A DNA stretch of 64,000 bases from Zantedeschia hybrid cultivar (Eukaryota > Streptophyta > Magnoliopsida > Alismatales > Araceae), in contig JARZZO010000002.1 of assembly GCA_030544215.1 (NCBI GenBank), positions 63,696,150-63,760,149 of the forward strand, in the 5' to 3' direction. The notes beneath the pieces are model-generated. The model ran no database searches. It had not been told where the DNA came from and saw only the letters and a list, made by a program, of their open reading frames with translations. Below, piece after piece: positions 11,141-22,288 of this stretch; positions within the stretch are counted from its first letter, which is position 1; the number at the start of each line of letters is the position of its first letter. A program made the position numbers and the translations under genes.

Positions 11141-11735
11141 TAGGTTAGGTCCCAAACAATCTCCTAGGTCTATGGCTAGTGACAATCTCAAAGGGAGTCA
11201 TACATGTAGACCTTTTGACTGAATCATTATGTATAAATTCAGCATGAGATAGGATCAGCTCCTAACCATGCGCATTTTCTCCCACTAGACAATGCAATAG
11301 ATCCCACAGACTCCTATTGACTACTTCAATTTGGCCATCGGTCTGAGGGTGATAAGCTGTGGAGAACTTGAGCTTAGTATCCAACAAATGTCACAAGGTC
11401 TTCCGAAAATAGCTCGTAAATCGAGCATCCTTGTCAGTGACTATAGTCTTTGGTACCCCATGTAAACGGACAACCTCGTCAAAAAATAAATGGGCTACTC
11501 TAAACGCATCAGAAGTCTTGGAGCAAAGGATAAAATGAGCCATCTTAAAGAACATGTCGACAACCACAAGGATGGAATCGTGCTTACGGACCGTTTGTGG
11601 CAGACCTAAATCAAAGTCCATGCTAACGTCCTGCCACAGACTATCTGGCACAGAGACTGGAGTGTACAAACCAGTGTTCTGTTTTCTCTGCTTTACTATC
11701 GTGCAAGTGCGGCACTGAGCCACTATGCATGCCAC
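11141..11735 (-). pseudogene. Copy D integrase
   Basis: The open part (11391-11735) starts with the end of the zinc-binding domain (CRTC), followed by the core aspartates in MDFDLGLPQTV and VTDKDARFTSYF. After a break the frame continues leftward through YHPQTDGQIEVVNRSL, which keeps the catalytic glutamate, to about 11141, where the element is cut off at the LTR-like segment. Integrase inserts the cDNA into the host chromosome. The C-terminal chromodomain that would prove chromovirus status is not in the surviving part. Confidence 0.82.
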
Positions 11736-11991
11736 GTTGCGCTTCAGGCTAGGCCAATAGAACCAATGCTACGTTGCGCTTCAGATAGTGCCTCTAATAA
11801 CGCAGAGCCTGGACTACTGTATAAAACTCCTTGTCATAAGTGTAATATCTCAGCTTAGCATCATTCAATTTCTCATTGAAGTAAACAACATGGTGACCCT
11901 CCTGACTCAACGCTCCACCTATGCTCACACCAGAAGCATCACATGAAACCTCAAACACTTTAGAGAAATTAGGTAATCAAAGAATATGTGC

Positions 11992-12792
11992 CTAAGTCAT
12001 CCGTTCCTTGATGTCATGGAAGGCTGATGCGGCAGCCTTGGTCCAAGCAGACACTCCTTTCTTGATGCAATATGTGATTAGAGCCATAATCGTGCTGAAC
12101 TCATGTATAAATTGATGGTAGAATGTAGCCAAGCCATGGAAACTACGAACATCGTGAACATTCTGGGGCTCAGGCCATTCTACTATCGCTCTAATGTTTT
12201 CAGGGTCCGCAGAAACATCCTCACTAGATACAATGAACCCTAAGAAGACTATCCTATTAGTCATGAATGCACACTTCTTGAGGTTGTCATACAACTACTC
12301 CTTCCGAAGGACAGTACAAGCCTGGTGCAAATGATCAACATGATCCTCCTTAGTCCGGCTATAGATGAGAATATCATCAAAATGCACGACCATAAATGTC
12401 TTAATGAAGGGTTGTAGAACCTGGGTCATCAGCTGCATAAAGGTATTGGGAGCGTTGGATAGCCCGAATGACATTACCAACCACTTATAAAGACCGTCCT
12501 TCGTTTTAAAGACCGTCTTCCACTCATCACTTGGACGGATCCTGACGTGGTGATAGTCACTCTTGAAATCAACTTTAGAAAATATTGTGGTTCCCGCCAT
12601 CATATCTAACATGTCATCCAAGCGGGGAATGGAAAAATGATATTTGACAGTGATCCAGTTTATTGCACGACTATCCACACACATCCTCCAAGTACCATCA
12701 TTCTTTGGAGCTACCAGTACGAAAACGGCGCAAGGACTCATACTCTCCCGAATCGAACCTCTCCTCAGGAGTTCCTCAACTTGCCTCTGCAA
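11992..12792 (-). pseudogene. Copy D reverse transcriptase
   Basis: Two adjacent open pieces (12295-12792 and 11992-12294). RT motifs are in order: QVEELLRRGSIRESMSPCAV, MCVDSRAINWITVKY, KVDFKSDYHHVRI, LSNAPNTFMQLM, and the catalytic box at 12373-12384. That box reads HFDD instead of the usual YFDD. The thumb follows (FLGFIVSSEDVSADPENIRA). The start methionine has no meaning in a polyprotein. The aromatic-to-histidine change in the catalytic box and the frame breaks indicate an inactive enzyme. Confidence 0.87.
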
Positions 12793-13610
12793 CTCTGCAT
12801 ACTCAGTGGGGTTGAGCCATAATAGGACAGGTTGGACAAAGTGGACCCTGGAATAAGATCTATTGTGTGCTGGATGTCACGCATCAGAGGTAAACTATCC
12901 GGTAAATCCTCTGGAAATACATCGTGGAACTCTTGAAGGACAGCGGTAACCTCTGGTGGATGCTCACTCGGGGTCTCCTCGTCTACAGTTTCCCTAATGA
13001 CTAAAACATAGATCGGGTCACTTTCAACACACTCACGCTCAAACTCCCTCGCATTGATCAAATTGTAGGGTCGTAGATGAAGACTCTCCAATGATAGAAA
13101 CCCTATGCGTAAAACTGCTACTTGAATGAGTCGAGCAGCAAGAGTGTTTGACTGGACCATGCTGGATGTAACTGGGGTGTTAGATGAAGCACCAAAAGTA
13201 GCAGAAGCACTAGGAGGAGAAGTGTTAAACTGAGTGGACTCATATTGAGCAGATACTTGTGGCCGGGAGCGGTGCAAAGTGATGTGGCGAGTGCCAAACT
13301 AAAATACACAGGTGTTGGATCGACCATAAAGAACGGCGTCCAAATCATAAATCTATAGCATGCTTAAGATAATGCTCTCAACCTCCATAGGCAAAACATC
13401 ACACCAGATAAGGTCCTCTTAAGGAGGAAAATAAAAAGGGACCAGACATCTCGTCCGAATCGGAATGGACATCGAGTCCACCCAGGACACACGATACGGA
13501 CTCAGATGCTCCACAAGGGTCAAGCCAAGGCATGCAACTGTACTCGTTGAGATTGCATTGATGCAACTCCCACTATCAATGATCAGCTTACAAACTCACC
13601 TTGGGCTGGG
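12765..13610 (-). pseudogene. Copy D protease and linker to RT
   Basis: The protease active site (LIIDSGSCINAIS) can be read on the minus strand near 13555-13590, followed by GLTLVEHLSPYRVSWVDS. The linker (12765-13277) holds EFHDVFPEDLPDSLPLMRDI and QHTIDLIPGS, the standard lead into chromovirus RT. Stops lie between the two parts. Confidence 0.75.
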
Positions 13611-14607
13611 CCAAAATGCAACGGACCACGCTTAACCTACCTCCTTCTGGAAGGTCCATGATATCCTCCACACGGTGGTACTCTCTTTGAATACAACCAA
13701 CTACATGAACATATGTCTGAAACTCATTGGCCATATCCTCACCTAATAGGGGCTCTTCGGACTCAGTGCCATCCAAGGTCAAGGCACGGGTAGGAAAGTG
13801 AGATACGTAATGGCCATACCCATGGTATCAGAAGCATTAAGTACGCGGACTAGTAATGGTAGACTCTCCAGACAAAGGAGCCTTTCCTTAATCCTCCCGT
13901 CGGAATGGTGGGGTTGCTGCCTGGGGGCGAGCGAGAGGGATAGGAAGTGGTAACGGCTGCTCCCAAACAGGAAAACGGGGTTTGAGAGCAGAAACCTCAT
14001 GACGAGCTGGATCCCATGGTCTAACCATAGGTGTGGGTTGGCAGGTGCACCTCGAGGGTCAGGAAGGTGTTAGAAAGGAGGCCTCGGGTGCTGGAAGGGC
14101 TCACTCTCAATCTCTAACTGCTCGGCCTCTAGCGCCACCTGATAGGCACTCTAATGTAGACACATCCCTCCTGAACAACTCGCTTGGTAAGCTGGATGTA
14201 AACCCTTCCAAAAGCGTAAGGTCATCGCACTCTCCTCACTAACACCACATCTCAAAAGATAAGTATCAAACTCAAAGATGTACTCAACCACAATACGGTT
14301 CCCTTGGGTGAGGTTCTGCCACTTATCGATAAGATGATGACGATATGTGGCAGGTAAGTACTTCTCATCAAGTTTCACCTTCTTCTCATCCCATGTCTCT
14401 ACGGGCTTATGATATCATTGCTTAAGAAGGGCTTCCACATTAGACCAAAAGGTCTTCAGTTCGGCCCAGCAGTCTCATTTTGGCAAATCGGACCCATCAA
14501 CTATCAGACATCTCGTACCAATCAAAGTAATAATCCATACCAGTCTCCCAATCCATATAGACCTGAAGATCCAGAGATATGTCAAAGATAGGTAAATCCA
14601 CCTTCAC

Positions 14608-14795
14608 ATTTTTTTTTTTTAGATGACAAGGGCAACCCGGTTGCCCAGTAAACCACGGGGAAGCTAATATCGTGCAGGGGGTTAAGGCACGGCTTCCCTG
14701 TTCAACCCACGGGGGTAGAGAGGATCGAACATACGAGTTGTTGGAATGGCTACCAACCGAAGCTGGGGTTTACCACTCTGCTACCCCCCCCCCCT
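14608..14795 (-). mobile_element. tRNA-derived SINE with target-site duplication
   Basis: Read on the minus strand, the element starts with a G-rich run. An RNA polymerase III box A (TAGCAGAGTGGT, 14772-14783) is followed about 40 nt later by box B (GTTCGATCC, 14722-14730), and the element ends in an A-tract (T-run at 14609-14620 on the plus strand). The flanks share CCACCTTC (14598-14605 and 14800-14807), a plausible target-site duplication. Length of about 190 bp, internal promoter and A-tail fit plant tRNA-related SINEs. It sits inside the copy D gag. Confidence 0.85.
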
Positions 14796-15194
14796 CACCC
14801 CACCTTCGTATTCTTGATGGCCTGATAATCTAAATCCTCATGATCACGATAGGGTCTACGCTCGTACTCATAGTCTCGGGCACGCCTAAAATCAGGGCGG
14901 AGACCTCTCTGTATAGACGGAACTCTTCGAAATCCATCATCAACTACCTCAAACGGATTGTCCTCATAACCTGGGTGGCGACCCCTCCTATCATCATATC
15001 AAGTGCCACGAACGGCTGGGGGAGGTGGGAGTGGCTGATGCTCAACAATCCTCACGAATCTCAAATGGGCTAAACAAAATATTTAGGGACTCCTCTAACA
15101 ATAAGCTACACATCCGACAAGCTTCATTGAGTTTCTAGCCACAATGAAGCCAGAACGACTCTCCAATGGCTGTAGATGTGAACGACTCTCCATG

Positions 15195-15940
15195 GTAGAT
15201 GCACTCCATCATGTGTAATGCAGTGGTATGCTGGTGTTGGATTTCCATCAGTGTGGTGGTACCCTCTGGTATGGGCTAAGGTGCTTCCCAATAAAATTAA
15301 GGTGTTCCTTTGGAATATTGCATCGTGCAGACTACCTACAGGACAAAGGATTAAGAGACTGCATCTAAAGGGCAACACTAAGTGCTCATTCTGTGATGCT
15401 CTTCTGGAGGATCAGAACCATTTATTCTTTGATTGTGGTATTGTTAGTGTTCTCTGGAAGGTTTTATGTAGAGTGTTTGGCATCAGATGGGTGGAACATG
15501 ATTCAGTTTTAGAGCTAATCAGATGGTGGGATCATGAGTGCCCCTTTCCATCACACCAAAAATTATGGTATCCTTTTTGCCCTGCCCTATTGTGGGCCAT
15601 CTGGTGTGAAAGGCACAGGTAAATTCAGTGATCAGTTCAGCAGTATAGGTGTTCTATTGAAAAGTGTAATCAGATGGGTTGAAGAGTGGGGCAGAGCGGA
15701 AGATCTTCCCAATGATAATGGCCAGACTATTCTAGTTAGGGCTACTCTTTGGATAAATATGTTCTCCTGATCTCCTCAGTGTATCCTGTTTTATTTCCTT
15801 GATAAAACAGGCATTTTCTTGTTATTTTCTGGGGCCTTAATGTGGGAGTCTGTTCTCTATATAGGCTTTTTATGTTTTCTCTGTATCTTTTATTCGTCTT
15901 AATGGAATTGTGACTTTTTGTCACCTTCCCAAAAAAAACC
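15195..15940 (+). mobile_element. 5'-truncated LINE with zf-RVT domain
   Basis: A 134-residue open stretch (15218-15622) reads VLPNKIKVFLWNIASCRLPTG, then CSFCDALLEDQNHLFFDC. The spacing C-x2-C ... H-x4-C is that of the zf-RVT domain found downstream of RT in plant non-LTR retrotransposons. The frame then shifts (WAIWCERHR) and a 3' untranslated part of about 300 bp ends in an A-run at 15931-15938. Only the 3' end is present, the usual result of incomplete target-primed reverse transcription. No clear target duplication was found. Confidence 0.82.
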
Positions 15941-16125
15941 ATGCCTCACGTCAACACCAATTCTCCATGAACGTGGGTAGAGCATCCACCTTCCGGATCC
16001 ACACGCTGGAGCTGATATTGTTCACCCTGCATGTGCTCAGAGGCCATCAACCAGCTACACACGTAGATAGCTCCATTTTGAGAGAGATCGAGGGATCCTA
16101 ATCTAGTGACAGTTCACAACTACCA

Positions 16126-16719
16126 AGCAATCCGGTCACCCATCTTGAGGAACTAAAAAGCCTAATTATCATCCAACCTTTGCATGGGAACTTGGTAAGC
16201 TTGAGGGAATGAAGTTTCGGCTTGACAAATTCAATGTTTGTTTCAAAACAAATTGCTGGTTATTCCAAAAGAAGTGGAATTAGAAAAGGTTGTCATTTAG
16301 TCCCTCGTCACCGTCCCAGTGCAGGATGTTTATTTAAATCAGATTCAGCTATATGCCGTTGCACGAAACACTTGTAATGCCCACCAATACGATCATGAGA
16401 GTGCAGTACCTAGAGAGGTTTCTAAATGAATGTAAATTACAGAGAAAACAAACTTCTCCATGATAAGCAAATCAAAGTCAGCATAAACAGGTAAAGTGCA
16501 TGATACGGAACTACATAGACATCATTGTTGCTAGTCCACATCCAATTTTGTTACTGAACAAAGTAAAATTCAAACAGCCTAGCAGTGAGACTATGAAGAA
16601 GGAGAATAAGGTTTGCCGCAGATCCAAGAAAGCAATTTGTGCACATGATATTTTGGATAAAGACAAACAAGAAAATTAATGGAAATTTTTCAGTCCCTAG
16701 AATCTGTAAAGAAAGGCAC
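16126..16719. other. MYG1 intron 3, proximal part
   Basis: AT-rich sequence with no coding signal, directly downstream of MYG1 exon 3 on the minus strand. The splice donor (GTGCCT) lies at 16714-16719. I looked for the next expected MYG1 exon here (a segment of the NQYD type) and did not find it. The intron therefore continues left into the retrotransposons and probably beyond the window. Confidence 0.6.
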
Positions 16720-16818
16720 CTCAACAAAGCTTTTATAAACAGCAGGATATACGCGATGCACATCTGGATGTCCCTCATCAAGCTGAAGCTCCTTCGCAAT
16801 TATCTCAGTACCATAATG
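16720..16818 (-). CDS. MYG1: MYG1 family exonuclease, exon 3
   Basis: This 99-bp exon encodes 33 residues: HYGTEIIAKELQLDEG followed by HPDVHRVYPAVYKSFVE. Both halves are hallmark text of the MYG1 (UPF0160) family, which has a DHH-type phosphoesterase fold and acts as a 3'-5' RNA exonuclease in nucleus and mitochondria in animals. The acceptor is TGCAG just above 16818, the donor GAG/GTGCCT just below 16720. Phase is 0 at both ends, matching exon 2 (50322-50468), which ends in LIYK; the family reads on directly into H(F/Y)G. The partner exon is 33.5 kb away across the retrotransposon cluster. Later exons (about 220 residues) are not in the window. Confidence 0.93.
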
Positions 16819-16820
16819 CT

Positions 16821-17385
16821 GCATGTAGAAATTCATATAGGTTGATCAGAATATGCGGTAGATAGTTTAAGGAGCTATAATATGAAATAGATGAAGATAT
16901 GGCAACCAAATGATCAACATATGAAAGCAAGCAAGTCAAGCAAGGATATCCAAATCAAAATTATACGACGAAGATCAGGTTCATGTGACAGCAAATCCTA
17001 TTTTCCAAATGTTTGCTTTTTAACTAAAATATTCTAATAATTGTCCCATTAGACATGAATTGGCCAAATTGTCAAGTTGTTTCAATGGAGTTCACATGTT
17101 CTTGATGTGGTTTGGATGTTTCTGGCTTTTGGGCAAGTCTGTCATTGGAAGCTTGAAAAATGGACACAGATTGGATTCAATTCAAACAAATGGGTGTTAG
17201 TTGGGTGTTGGGGAAAGAATACATACATACTTTTTTTTAATGTGGATAGTACCATTTAAAAGGAGGCAGTGGTTCGCCCTCACGAAGAGGTAGGAGGCGT
17301 AGGCGGCAGAAAGGGTGCAACATGAGGACTTCCCAGAATACGTACATACATACATATGGGGAAGGATCACAATGAGATGTGGGGC
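16821..17385. other. MYG1 intron 2, distal part
   Basis: AT-rich intronic sequence between exon 3 and the 5' LTR of copy B. No gene is seen. The last 160 bp are richer in GC and end with GGGGC, which resembles the bases flanking the far end of copy B (GAGGC). Confidence 0.6.
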
Positions 17386-17679
17386 TGTTGAACACATTTT
17401 TATGAAGAAAAAAGAAGAGAGAAAGGATAGGGGGCATGTGAATAAAAAGAGGAAAAGAGAGGGCAAAGAAACAAAAAAAAAAAAAGAGGAGAAGAGTGAG
17501 GGAGGAGCCACCGGTGGCTCCCCCCCTACCGGTGGGGGGGGTGCCACTGGTGGCAACCACTGGTAGGGGGTGCTACCGGTCGCACCCCCCACCGGTAGGG
17601 GGTGCCCACGGTGGGGTGCCACTGCACCCCCTTCCTCTCTCTTTTCTCACCTCTCTCTCTCTCTCCCTCTTCTATCCCC

Positions 17680-17687
17680 TATAAATA
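17680..17687 (+). promoter_or_regulatory. TATA box of copy B 5' LTR
   Basis: TATAAATA after a CT-rich block and followed by CCCCCTAG. The same box and surroundings occur at 31974-31981 (3' LTR) and 44223-44230 (solo LTR), at equivalent positions. Transcription would begin roughly 30 nt downstream. Confidence 0.75.
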
Positions 17688-17891
17688 CCCCCTAGAGGGG
17701 CTGCCACAGGGGGGTTCTTTTGGGAGAGATCTCGACAAAGCACCGCCGCCTTGTTTGGTGAAGAATCAACATATTGAAGCACCGACCAAGCTTCGCTCAT
17801 CAACACCTTAAGGACTCTTCGTACGTGAAATACAAGAGACTAGAAAATTCCTTGATTTAATAATATTGTAATCAAATTAATAAAATTTATT

Positions 17892-17991
17892 GGTTCATTT
17901 TTTTTGGTGAAACGACCATTATATTTATGGTTCGCTCTTACTGGTAGAGTGGCCAAATACCTTATGGTTCATTCTCTTTGATAGAATGACC
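17892..17991 (+). repeat. Stem-loop array in copy B 5' LTR (3 units)
   Basis: Units at 17892-17917, 17929-17954 and 17966-17991. Each has a left arm of the GGTTCATTC type, a 9-nt loop and a right arm of the GAATGACC type. The third pairs perfectly apart from one bulged T; the second pairs with G-U wobbles; the first has one A-C mismatch. They lie within the predicted transcript leader. Confidence 0.75.
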
Positions 17992-18784
17992 AATGTTATG
18001 TAATGTGGTCTATTAAAAAAGGGACATTGAAATAAGCTTTGCCCATATTTTATGATCTTATTTTTAAATTTATTGAATGATATGCGGTTGCTCCATATTG
18101 GTTGGAGAGCCCTTAAGGATTCCTGAGGGATTGTTCTTAGTTATGTGGTGGCCGCTATGCTCCATTAACTAAGTCCATTCCTTGTTCATCTCTTTTGGGT
18201 AAGACATATAAAAAGAGGAGAAATGCTACTCGATTTTTGTCTCAATGGTTTCATCAAGATCTCTCAAGGATATTTAAAGGACACTATTCAAATCTGTTAG
18301 TATCCTTAAAGGGGTTTTAATGAGGATCTTGTCCAAAGGCATATCCTCTTAATATCTCTTAAAGATCATAGTTTCACGCATCCTTGTATGAACTTAAAAC
18401 CCTCTAAATATCTTTTAAGGCCTCTAAAGGGTTTATGGTTAACAAATGACCATTCAAGTCATGACTTTTGTGCATGGTATGATATGATGTCTAATTCCCT
18501 TTTATATGTGTCATCTTAAAGAGCCTTGATGGACAGTTAATCAATGGTTGCCAATCGGTGATTGGCGTAATTAACATTTATCGAGATCAGTGGGAAAAGG
18601 TCAAATTCATAGATCCATTTGTCTGATCCAAAACTCTAGACTCCTTGAAGACTAATCCTAAGTTCTCAAAGTCTACACTTTAAATAAGAAGCAATCTTTC
18701 CAAAAATCACCGAACTTCCAAAATCACAAAGATCTTTAAATCTCTCTTTTTAAATGAAAGAAAAGAAATTTTAAGTCTCACAAA

Positions 18785-18802
18785 TGGCACGCCCAGTGAG
18801 AC
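18785..18802 (+). other. Putative primer-binding site of copy B
   Basis: TGGCACGCCCAGTGAGAC begins two bases after the LTR end. A TGG start is expected for pairing with the CCA end of a tRNA. The tRNA was not identified from memory, so only position and TGG support the call. Confidence 0.55.
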
Positions 18803-19445
18803 CTCTCCTTCCTTCATCTCTCCATCCAATAACGCCCTCGCTATGACATCACTAATACTGGCCTCTTTTATGCAAGTGCGAGGAATTCCAAAAGAAACAA
18901 AAGAAACATCAAAATGGCTGCCAATGTGACGTACGGCCCTCTCGTGATTGCCACTCCCACTCAGTACGGGTACCTCACCATGCCAAAGTGTTTTGGCAAC
19001 TTCCCAGCTGTCATCGGATCCCCTTATTTCTTAGGGGTCGTTACTGCACCAAAGTCCGCTCCGAAAGTCAAGAAGATGCAGCGCACTTCTCGCGCCCGAA
19101 GAACCATACCAACGGCGGACCCAGGTGGATCTTTGCTATAAACATTGTGCACGTCTCACCTGCTTCTTTTTTCAACAGGAGGCAAGGGAAAAAGGCTCCG
19201 GCCGCAAGCCCGTCAAACACGGGAAAGTCAATATTAGTGGGTAATCTCTGCATTCGTTTAGATAGTGGAAAACCCATAACCCCAAAGATCCACCACATCC
19301 CATCGGTTCCCATCCAGAGTCAATTCATAATGCTCCTGAAGGTCTGCCAAGACAAGGCAGCTTTCAAGAAGAAGCAGAGGACATCAAAAGCTCCTTTTCA
19401 GTGGGAGCAAAGGCATCAACTCCGAGCTCCTATCCAGTAGGAGCA
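18803..19445 (+). other. Copy B untranslated leader
   Basis: About 640 bp between primer site and gag. No conserved protein was recognised. It includes two copies of a short AGCTCC(T)...CAGT(G/A)GGAGCAAAGG motif (about 19389-19448). Confidence 0.5.
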
Positions 19446-22288
19446 AAGGACTAAAATCAAAACAAGAATGCCTCAGAAAGGGGGCAATCATATAGAGGAC
19501 AGGAACCTCCGCCTTAAGCAAATATGGCTGATTAAAAAGGAAGCCCACAAAATTCGTCAGGCTAGGGCCGCCCTAGTAGAGCAACAACTTCAAGATCTCG
19601 TGAAGCTATGAACCAAGTTGTCATTCCAAATACTCGACCTCACTCCCCACAAGGCTAAAAGAGGAAAGGGACCTACAAGGCCAAAAAACAACCACCACCT
19701 ATCCAGTAGAGTACTTTGGTCTTCGAAAGATTAGGGGCACTTCCTCCACAAATGCAGAAGAGGAGAAGAGTCACGCAGGTGACCGCGAATGGCATTAAAG
19801 TTTACACTTGTTATGCCTCTAGCACCAGTAACAGACAACCCTCGTTGCCTAAAGACCCAATCGAAATCGCCAACTTGGCTCAATGGGATGGGCCTCTAAC
19901 ACGCCAGATCGAGTAGGCTCGACAATGGCTAAATCAGAGGAATGTGGGGACAGAGCAGCGACCCTAGAATGGCGGCGCCATCGCCTTAAAAGGAGAAAGT
20001 GAAGACAGGTTGAATGCACATGATCCGGGCCGCAACCAAGAGCAAGCACACCGAGCCCAGCCTCAGAATGCAGAAGAAATGAGGTTAGAGAATCAACAAC
20101 TCAAGACCCTTCTATTGGGTCTTATGCAGAAATTGAAGGAACAAGAGAGAGTTACACAAATGAATGGGCCTCCTCCAAGGGCAGTTCCTATCCTGACAAT
20201 GATACGGCCTCAAGTCCCCGGAGTCAACTTTACCCCTAATGAGGTGCTCGAAAATCAGGGAGAAGAGTCAAACCATCATGCCCAACAATCTCATGCGTCC
20301 AGGGAAGATGCCGCAGTTTCTCAGAAGCACCTGATCGAGCAGATCGTGGAGGCCAAAATTGCTGAGCAAGGTGATGGAATAAGCACTTTTAACATATACA
20401 AAGTGCCATTCCCAATCCATCACCTATGCAAGAAGCTACCTCCAAATTATACTAAACGCCCCAAATTTACAAGGTATGATGGGGAGGGCCTCGTCCAAGA
20501 GCATATCGCCCACTATATGAGCGACTTGGGAGAGTTAGCCACTAAAGAAGTATATCTCTTGAGGTTCTTCTCAACCTCACTTACAGGCACAGCCTTTCAG
20601 TGATATGCCAAACTAAAGCCCAATTCCATTAACAATTGAGAAGAAATGTAGAGAAAATTTTTAGATCGCTTCAAAGTGTCAGAATGGGAGGTTACTATTA
20701 CTGACTTAGTGGCATTGAAGCAGGGCAAGAATGAATCTGCCAATGACTACATAAAGAAATGGCGGAATCTCAGCATGAAATGTGATAATCTATTAGTCCT
20801 TGAAGGTGCAATGAAGCTATGTAAAATGGGCTTAAGGCCCGAAATCAATGAGAAGTTGATCGGAGCAAACGTCGGAAACTTTGATCAACTGAACAACATT
20901 GTCACAGAGATTGAAATGTTCTTTGCCGACAACCCCATTGTTTCTTTTAACAAGGGGAAGACTTCAAGAGAGCAGCTCGTCACAAAAGAAGTTAACGCCG
21001 TTGATTTTGCACCACTGGTGGAGAAGCTAGAGGGCAAAATCAGTATGAATGCATCCACTTCAAATGCAAAGGGGACTGGGAAAGGGTCATCCTCCTCCCT
21101 TAATGAGAAGATGAAGAGGTCGTACTCCTTCACAAGAGAACACACAAGAAAGTTGTTTGACACATGTGTTCGAGCAGCCCTCATAGCTCTCCCAGAACCA
21201 AAGAGGACAACAGAAGTGGGTAAGACCAAAGAATCCAACTACTGCTTATATCACCGCATGTTGGGGCATGTGGTGGAAGACTGTTATTTATACAAGGATG
21301 AGATTAAAAAGCTCATCCAAGAAAGGGCTATTGAAATGAGTAAATATTTGATAAACCCACTCTAGCCACACCAGAAGCCAAGGCAGAAATTTGCTGCGAG
21401 TGTCATTCACATGAGTGAATGAGCGAGGGGTCGTCATGCGCTGACCCAGAAGAAGAATACATGAATTCCTCCTCAGAGCGGGAAGAAACACCTACATATA
21501 CTCTAGCAACTCCCCTTCCGGAAAGGTCCATTCAAGCAGCATTGGAGGAAGTTCAGATTAGCTTGGGTCACTTTCCTAACAGTAGGCAGAACTTACCAAG
21601 ATGGTGCAGGGTCTCTCAAGGCAGCTGGCAGAAGTCCTTGCTAAGAAGAGGAGAATTGGGTCCCCGTCTCTAGAAGAGAGAAGGTCTGAGTACCGTCGTC
21701 CCCGAATGAAGGACAACAAGCGACTCATAGATCTAAATGAGATGCCCAAAGTGAAGCGCATGAAACAGATGACTCTTAGAAGAAGAGGTTATGGTGATTA
21801 TGAAAAGAACCATATAAACATTAATGCAGTAGGCAAAAGCCCTGAGAGAAGGCGGGTCGCCAATAAGGAAGAAACAGGGATAAGCTCTGAGGGTTTTGAC
21901 TTCCTAGAAGAGAAACTCAGCAAATCCTACTCCTTTCCGAAAGAAAAGACTTGTGAGCTCTTTGGGCTATGTATGAGCAAGAGGGCGATTGTCCTAGCAA
22001 GACCAAGGAAGAAGAAAGAGATGCATCGGACCGATGTGCCCTACTACTGTCTGTATCATCATTTATTCAGCCATCCGATCGAACAATGCTTTGCATTCAA
22101 AGATGAGGTTGAGATTTGAGAAACTGATCCAAGAAGGAAACATCAACATGGGCAAGTATCTGGTGAAGCCCCCTCAAGCCCATAAGCGAGACAGAATCAC
22201 CTATGCGGTAAATATATTGCACAAGAACCATAAAGACAAAAGCTTTGTGAAAATCTCCACTCATGAAATGTTGAAGCCTCAATATTAA
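19446..22288 (+). pseudogene. Copy B gag, decayed
   Basis: It starts MPQKGG near 19446 and follows copy A Gag throughout: VFERLGALPP and YTCYASSTSNRQPS (19716-19916), a pre-capsid part (20010-20603), capsid and first zinc knuckle (20676-21365, YCLYHRMLGHVVEDC), and the second knuckle (21601-22119, YYCLYHHLFSHPIEQC). Both knuckles are again C-x2-H-x4-H-x4-C. Three in-frame stops within 51 nt (20601, 20637, 20649) replace two tryptophans and one glutamine that copy A retains. The region is further broken near 19617, 19917, 21363, 21422 and 22118. Confidence 0.87.

Larger units (their letters stand above)
11141..16125 (-). mobile_element. Chromovirus-like Ty3/gypsy element, copy D, decayed
   Basis: On the minus strand the order is gag (about 16.1-13.8 kb), protease (about 13.6 kb), RT (12.8-12.3 kb), RNase H start and integrase (11.7-11.14 kb). 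The RT and integrase wording (DEWKTVFKTKDGLY, YHPQTDGQIEVVN) is of the chromovirus type and clearly different from copies A and B. Only one RNase H is expected. No LTR of its own was recognised at either end, so it is truncated on both sides. A SINE and a LINE fragment interrupt its gag. Many stops and frameshifts show it is old. Confidence 0.82.
13588..16125 (-). pseudogene. Copy D gag region, fragmented
   Basis: Readable islands include YLPATYRHHLIDKWQNLTQG with FDTYLLRCGVSEESAM (14151-14378), a typical chromovirus Gag capsid. Another at 13588-13782 ends in VVRCILAQPKV, the join to protease. Further degraded gag is interrupted by the SINE (14608-14795) and the LINE (about 15195-15940). To the right, 15945-16125 still shows gag-like GC content, with an ATG (minus) near 16078. 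The true gag start is not certain. Confidence 0.65.
17386..18782 (+). repeat. 5' LTR of copy B
   Basis: 1397 bp, TG...CA. Upstream part: a purine-rich stretch, then GC-rich inverted repeats around ACCGGT (17510-17620), then a pyrimidine-rich block and a TATA box at 17680-17687. Downstream are three 26-nt stem-loop units (17892-17991) and the conserved end module (about 18525-18782). The matching LTR at 31733 has five stem-loop units, which explains part of the length difference. Confidence 0.92.
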
